A stretch of DNA of 10,242 nucleotides from Alphaproteobacteria bacterium (GTDB lineage: Bacteria > Pseudomonadota > Alphaproteobacteria > CACIAM-22H2). Positions 6,880 to 10,242 of the stretch are shown here, piece by piece. The notes beneath the pieces were generated by a model that was not told where the DNA came from, ran no database searches, and saw only the letters and a list, made by a program, of their open reading frames with translations. How positions within the stretch are numbered: the first letter of the stretch is position 1; the number at the start of each line of letters is the position of its first letter. The position numbers were made by a program, and so were the translations under genes. The DNA lies in contig CANMWW010000037.1 of assembly GCA_947500965.1 (NCBI GenBank), positions 1-10,242 on the forward strand. Direction: 5' to 3'.

Positions 6880-7530
6880 TCAGACGTTGCTGTCGTAGCC
6901 GCCGTTCCCGATCATCGACAGGAACTCGCGGCGGGTCGACTCGTTGTTGCGGAACGCGCCGAGCATGCGGCTCGTCACCATGCTCACGCCCGACTTGCGG
7001 ATGCCGCGGGTCGTCATGCACTGGTGCGTGGCGCGCACCACGACGGCGACGCCGCGCGGGCGCAGCACGTCCTGGATCGCGTTGGCGATCTGCGACGTCA
7101 GCTTCTCCTGGATCTGCAGGCGCTTGGCGTAGAGCTCGATCACGCGCGCGATCTTGGAGATGCCGACGACGCGCTTGTTCGGCAGGTAGGCGCAATGCGC
7201 GACACCGATGATCGGCGCGACGTGGTGCTCGCAGAAGGACTCGAAGCGGATGTCGCGCAGGACGACCATCTCGTCGTAGCCCTCGGTCTCCTCGAAGGTG
7301 CGCTCGAGGATCGAGACGGGATCCTCGTTGTAGCCCGCGAACCACTCGTCATAGGCGCGCACGACGCGCTCCGGCGTGCCAAGCAGGCCCTCGCGGTCCG
7401 GGTCGTCCCCGGTCCAGCGCAGGAGCGTGCGGACGGCGGCCTCGGCCTCGGCGCGGGTCGGGCGCACGAGGCGCGGGGCCTCGTCGCGGTCCTGGCTGGT
7501 CTGGGTCGTCTGGGCGAGGTCGAGCTGCAT
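6880..7530 (-). CDS. folE: GTP cyclohydrolase I
   Basis: Converts GTP to 7,8-dihydroneopterin triphosphate plus formate, the first step towards folate and also a feeder of queuosine or pterin synthesis. It has 216 residues, close to the roughly 220 of E. coli FolE. Zinc ligands are Cys100 and His103 in SFCEHHVAPIIG and Cys171 in ATHQCMTTRGIRK, with catalytic His102 and His169 present. LPNKRVVGISKIARV (116-130) and the QEKLTSQIA segment (141-149) are also typical. The poorly conserved first 25 residues are a usual N-terminal extension. The ATG at 7530 follows GGAAGG at about 8 bases. It is the last gene of a minus-strand run behind the urate genes, after an 89-base gap, so it may have its own promoter. 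Confidence 0.97.
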   Translation of the reverse strand: MQLDLAQTTQTSQDRDEAPRLVRPTRAEAEAAVRTLLRWTGDDPDREGLLGTPERVVRAYDEWFAGYNEDPVSILERTFEETEGYDEMVVLRDIRFESFCEHHVAPIIGVAHCAYLPNKRVVGISKIARVIELYAKRLQIQEKLTSQIANAIQDVLRPRGVAVVVRATHQCMTTRGIRKSGVSMVTSRMLGAFRNNESTRREFLSMIGNGGYDSNV

Positions 7531-7549
7531 GTGCGGTCCTTCCGTTCGT

Positions 7550-7565
7550 TCCGTATCTCTACGGA
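7550..7565. repeat. 6-bp inverted repeat upstream of folE
   Basis: TCCGTA, a TCTC spacer, then TACGGA, ending 19 bases before the folE start codon. It could be a small leader hairpin or a regulator site. A TAGAGA within it, read on the minus strand, also loosely resembles a -10 element. The rest of the 89-base gap (7531-7619) shows a CCCGCG/CGCGGG pair without a T-tract and nothing else. Confidence 0.3.
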
Positions 7566-7619
7566 TGGGCTGGAGGATCGGATCACCCGCCCCGCGAAAC
7601 TTCCCGCGGGATCCCGTGC

Positions 7620-7976
7620 TCAGCTGCCGCGATAGGTCGCGTAGGACCAGGGGCTGGCGAGAAGCGGCACGTGGTAGTGCGCGGACGCGTCGGCGACGGC
7701 GAAGCGCAGCACGATCTCGTCGAGGAAGGGCGGGTCGCTCAGGGCCATGCCATGGGCGCGGAAATAGTCGCCCGCCGCGAAGACGAGCTCGTAGCGCCCG
7801 GCGCGCATCGCCTCGCCCTCCAGCAGGGGAGCGTCGGTCCGCCCGTTGGCGTTGGTCAGCCCGGTGGCGACCTGGACCCGGCCCTCGCCCTCGAGGCGGT
7901 GCAGGACGAAGGCGATGCCCCCGCCCGGGACGCCGCGGGCGGTGTCGAGGACATGGGTGGTGAGGCGGCCGGCCAT
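7620..7976 (-). CDS. uraH: 5-hydroxyisourate hydrolase (transthyretin-like)
   Basis: Hydrolyses 5-hydroxyisourate, the product of urate oxidation, to OHCU in purine breakdown. It has 118 residues, the standard length of bacterial HIU hydrolases, which form a transthyretin-like tetramer. The signatures are complete: LTTHVLDTARGVPG with His8, TNANGRTD with Arg46, SAHYHVPLLASPWSY with His102, and the C-terminal tetrapeptide YRGS. No signal peptide is present, so it is cytoplasmic. The ATG lies 3 bases after the stop of the puuD-like gene, so the two are co-transcribed and catalyse consecutive steps. OHCU decarboxylase, the expected next enzyme, is not in the window. Confidence 0.97.
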   Translation of the reverse strand: MAGRLTTHVLDTARGVPGGGIAFVLHRLEGEGRVQVATGLTNANGRTDAPLLEGEAMRAGRYELVFAAGDYFRAHGMALSDPPFLDEIVLRFAVADASAHYHVPLLASPWSYATYRGS

Positions 7977-7979
7977 CGC

Positions 7980-8891
7980 TCAGCCCGCCCGTGCGACGAA
8001 GAACAGCGCGACCGCGCCCGCGATCGCGGCCGGCCAGATCCAGCGCCCCTCCTCCGTCCTGCCCTTGTCGTGGAGCAGGAACCAGTGCCGGACGATCGCG
8101 CCGATGACGATCAGCCCCGTGAGGATCGCCCAGGCATGGGCGCTGCCCCACGTGGAGGAGAAGTTCTTCGACAGCATCATGAAGACGACGGGAAGCGTCA
8201 GGTAGGAGTTGTGCGTCGAGCGGATCTTGCCCTGCAGCCCGCGATCGGCGTCGGGCGCGCGGCCCGCGGTCACCGCCTCCACCATCGCGCGCTGGTTCGG
8301 GATGATGATCATCCAGACATTGGCGACCATCAGCGTGCCGACCAGCGCGCCGACATGGACGAAGGCCGCCTGGGGCTGCATGACGCGGCAGAGGGCCCAG
8401 ATCACGACGACCAGCGCCGCGAACCCGATCGCGGCGGCGTGCAGCGGGCGGGCGCGCCCGAGCGCCGAGCGGAACAGCGCGTCGTAGAGGAGCCAGGACA
8501 GGCACACGAGCGCCGCGAAGAAGGCCGTGGCGCCGGCGCCGCCGAGCGCGGCGAGGCGCGGCTCGACGAACACATCGCCGCCCATGCCGTAGTGGAAGAC
8601 CAGCAGCAGCAGCAGGGCGCCGGTGACGAAGGTCATCCCGGCCTCCCACTTGAACCAGTGGAGGCGGCGCGGCAGCGCAGGCGGCGCGACGCCGAACTTC
8701 TCGACGCGGTAGAAGCCTCCGCCATGGACGGACCAGGCCTCGCCGGCCACGCCCGCGCGCGGCGGGTCGGGCGGCTCCAGCGATGCATCGAGCCACATGA
8801 AGTAGAGCGACGACCCGATCCAGGCGATGCCGAACATCACGTGGGCCCAGCGGATCGCCAGGTTCAGCCATTCGTGGACGAGTGGATCCAT
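7980..8891 (-). CDS. puuD: Membrane urate oxidase (urate hydroxylase PuuD-type), membrane domain only
   Basis: Inner-membrane enzyme of 303 residues matching the Urate_ox_N domain (formerly DUF989), which oxidises urate to 5-hydroxyisourate without the soluble uricase. About eight membrane segments are visible (near 10-33, 84-104, 118-140, 150-171, 176-198, 230-245, 251-274, 286-301). Conserved-looking His sites are AHVMFGIAWIGSS (His17), HWFKWEAGM (His79), STHNSYLTLPVVF (His227) and IVRHWFLLHD (His269). Characterised PuuD proteins continue into a cytochrome c domain of about 100 residues; this one stops at FFVARAG with no CxxCH. Electrons would then need a separate carrier. The ATG at 8891 lies after GGGGGCAGG and begins the family-like MDPLVHEWLNLAIRWAH. 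It is followed at 3 bases by uraH and preceded at 34 bases by the unrecognised gene. Confidence 0.9.
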   Translation of the reverse strand: MDPLVHEWLNLAIRWAHVMFGIAWIGSSLYFMWLDASLEPPDPPRAGVAGEAWSVHGGGFYRVEKFGVAPPALPRRLHWFKWEAGMTFVTGALLLLLVFHYGMGGDVFVEPRLAALGGAGATAFFAALVCLSWLLYDALFRSALGRARPLHAAAIGFAALVVVIWALCRVMQPQAAFVHVGALVGTLMVANVWMIIIPNQRAMVEAVTAGRAPDADRGLQGKIRSTHNSYLTLPVVFMMLSKNFSSTWGSAHAWAILTGLIVIGAIVRHWFLLHDKGRTEEGRWIWPAAIAGAVALFFVARAG

Positions 8892-8925
8892 CGCCTGCCC
8901 CCAGCCGTGACGGTATGTCCCCCTC

Positions 8926-9426
8926 TTACGTCGCCCCCCGTCCGGCGTCCACAGGGGCCTCGAGCTGCCCGGCGTCCAGCGGCGCGAGGTCGGGCGGGGC
9001 CCAGCCGCGCCGTGCCTCGACCGAGAGCAGCCCTGGCCGGCTCCAGAAGGCGAAGATCCCCTCCTTCGAGCCGAGCCGGCTGTCGACGAAGGCATCGACG
9101 AGCCCGGCGAGGCTTCCCGGAGCCGCGTGCTCCAGGAACCGCGCGGCCGCCCAGGCGTAGTAGCGCGTCACGGTCTCGTGGTAGCCGCGCGTGTCGCTGT
9201 TCGGCACGCCGACCGCCTCGTTGTAGGCGCGGATCCCGTCGCGCAGCATCGCGAGCGCGGCATCCTCGCCATGCCGCAGGACATGCCAGAGGCCGACCGC
9301 GAGATGGGCCTGGTGCGTCCATGCCTCGCGCGGCAGGGTGCGCGCGCGGAAGCGGCTGACGATGTCCTCCACGGCCTGGTCCTCGCGCAGCGGCGCGAAG
9401 CTCCGCGATGGCGTCTCCATGGACAT
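8926..9426 (-). CDS. Conserved-looking protein of unknown function, first gene of the urate cluster
   Basis: I do not recognise a named family. It is a soluble-looking protein of 166 residues with no leader or membrane segment, probably mostly helical. Striking spots are WTHQAHLAVGLWH (36-48) with His38 and His41, IRAYNEAVG (65-73), the GYHETVTRYY segment (81-90) with His83-Glu84, and FWSRPGLLSVEARRGW followed by PDLAPL. Three well-spaced His residues in helices could bind a metal, in the manner of DinB-like four-helix proteins; this is inference. The last 20 residues are Asp/Gly/Ala-rich. The ATG at 9426 follows GGAGGGG at 7 bases; a second in-frame ATG at 9420 is closer and less likely. Its place 34 bases before puuD suggests co-transcription with the urate genes but does not show a role in them. 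Confidence 0.82.
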   Translation of the reverse strand: MSMETPSRSFAPLREDQAVEDIVSRFRARTLPREAWTHQAHLAVGLWHVLRHGEDAALAMLRDGIRAYNEAVGVPNSDTRGYHETVTRYYAWAAARFLEHAAPGSLAGLVDAFVDSRLGSKEGIFAFWSRPGLLSVEARRGWAPPDLAPLDAGQLEAPVDAGRGAT

Positions 9427-9513
9427 GCGCGATCCCCTCCGCCTCCATCATGGCAGCAGGCACCCGCGCGCAGAAGCCGCAACGCGCCAGCCCCCGCGCC
9501 GAGCGCCCCTCGA

Positions 9514-9541
9514 TTGACAGCGCCCGCGCCGGCCATAGAGT
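9514..9541 (+). promoter_or_regulatory. Sigma70-like promoter for the MFS transporter
   Basis: A perfect -35 TTGACA (9514-9519) and a -10 TAGAGT (9536-9541, 4 of 6 consensus) are separated by 16 bases. Transcription would start near 9548, giving a leader of about 28 bases before the ATG at 9576. It is the best promoter match in the window and lies in the 149-base divergent gap to the urate run, whose own promoter I cannot identify. Confidence 0.6.
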
Positions 9542-9575
9542 GCCGCGCTTCGGGGAGCCGGGGCGGAGCCTGTCG

Positions 9576-10242
9576 ATGAGCAGCGAGGCCGAGGGCGCGG
9601 GCCGGTACCGGCTCGTGCCGCTGATCGTCTCCTCGGCCCTCTTCATGCAGAACCTGGACTCGACGGTGCTGACCACGGCGCTGCCGACGATCGCGCGCGA
9701 CTTCGGCGCCGACCCGCTGCACCTCAAGCTCGCGCTGACCTCCTACCTGATGGCGCTCGCCGTCTTCGTGCCCGCCTCGGGCTGGATCGCCGACCGCTTC
9801 GGCGCGCGGCCGGTCTTCCAGGCTGCGCTCGGCGTCTTCGCGCTGGGCTCGGCGGGCTGCGCGCTGTCCTGGGACCTCGCCAGCCTCGTCGGCGCACGGG
9901 TCGTGCAGGGCCTCGGCGGGGCGATGATGCTGCCCGTGGCGCGCCTGCTTGTGCTGCGCAGCGTGCCGCGCGGCGAGATGGTCGCGGCCTTCGCGATGCT
10001 GAGCATGCCGGCCCTGGTCGCGCCGATCATGGGCCCGCCCGTCGGTGGCTTCCTCACCTCGTTCCTGTCGTGGCACTGGATCTTCTGGATCAACCTGCCG
10101 ATCGCGGCCCTCGGGGCGGCGCTCGCGGCCCGGCATGTCCCGCGCCTGCCGCCAGACGCGCCGGTGTCCCTCGACGTCGTCGGCTTCCTGCTCGTGGGCC
10201 CCGGCCTCGCGCTCCTGCTGACCGGGATCACGCTGCTGGACA
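9576..10242 (+). CDS. MFS drug-efflux-type transporter (DHA2/EmrB-like), C-terminus cut by window edge
   Basis: Inner-membrane proton-driven exporter; the first 222 residues are visible. The motifs follow the DHA2 order: LDSTVLTTALPTIARDFG (27-44) in the first segment, motif A GWIADRFGARPV (69-80), motif B ARVVQGLGGAMMLP (107-120), and motif C with VAPIMGPPVGGFL (148-160), followed by WHWIFWINLPI (166-176), a hallmark of the EmrB/QacA group. Full proteins run to about 450-520 residues with 14 segments, so over half is missing. The ATG follows GGAG (9565-9568) at 7 bases and sits behind a good promoter. The substrate is unknown, and no EmrA-like membrane-fusion partner is visible upstream. Confidence 0.93.
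   Translation, partial: MSSEAEGAGRYRLVPLIVSSALFMQNLDSTVLTTALPTIARDFGADPLHLKLALTSYLMALAVFVPASGWIADRFGARPVFQAALGVFALGSAGCALSWDLASLVGARVVQGLGGAMMLPVARLLVLRSVPRGEMVAAFAMLSMPALVAPIMGPPVGGFLTSFLSWHWIFWINLPIAALGAALAARHVPRLPPDAPVSLDVVGFLLVGPGLALLLTGITLLD

Noticed and set aside
6880..8871. A 663-codon open frame on the minus strand running through puuD, uraH and folE
   Set aside because: Only its last 216 codons (folE) show family motifs. The upstream part is a shadow of the uraH and puuD genes in another frame, with Arg/Gly/Ala-rich nonsense typical of GC-rich DNA.
7671..9359. A plus-strand 562-codon open frame opposite uraH, puuD and the unknown gene
   Set aside because: It is antisense to genes with complete motifs, and its composition is that of a shadow frame.

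Overview
The window is very GC-rich chromosomal DNA packed with genes on both strands. The genes are of alphaproteobacterial type. The ribosome-binding site at 3041-3057 is perfectly complementary to the alphaproteobacterial form of the 16S rRNA 3' end, which also points there. I cannot place it more finely than an Alphaproteobacterium. I see no rRNA, tRNA, CRISPR array, insertion sequence or phage gene.

Layout. Positions 1-1111 (minus) hold the N-terminal 370 codons of a GMC-family FAD oxidoreductase cut by the window edge. Divergent from it is a two-gene unit with a 4-base ATGA overlap: a type II haloacid dehalogenase-like HAD hydrolase (1249-1983) and a GhrA-type glyoxylate/hydroxypyruvate reductase (1980-2882). 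A candidate terminator follows. Next comes a tiny exported protein (3057-3245) with an extraordinary 17-base Shine-Dalgarno match and a strong terminator (3286-3323). A DMT/EamA permease (3338-4258, minus) converges on it. Divergent from the permease is a DUF1800-DUF1501 pair (4352-5677 and 5680-6876), the second with a twin-arginine leader. It converges, with only 3 bases between stops, on a minus-strand run read from 9426 down to 6880: an unrecognised conserved protein, a PuuD-type membrane urate oxidase, 5-hydroxyisourate hydrolase and GTP cyclohydrolase I. Divergent from that run, behind a good sigma70-like promoter, is the start of a DHA2-type MFS exporter (9576 to the edge).

How the genes work together. 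PuuD and 5-hydroxyisourate hydrolase are consecutive steps of urate breakdown (urate to 5-hydroxyisourate to OHCU). The next enzyme, OHCU decarboxylase, is not in the window. The PuuD here stops after its membrane domain and lacks the usual C-terminal cytochrome c. The HAD hydrolase and the reductase are probably translationally coupled and may handle small 2-substituted acids, but the substrate is inferred. DUF1800/DUF1501 is a widespread exported pair without an established biochemical role.

This is mostly an ordinary metabolic region. The points most worth a second look are the 17-base anti-16S ribosome-binding site with its 39-residue exported peptide, the unrecognised His-containing protein beside the urate genes, and the PuuD without a cytochrome domain.
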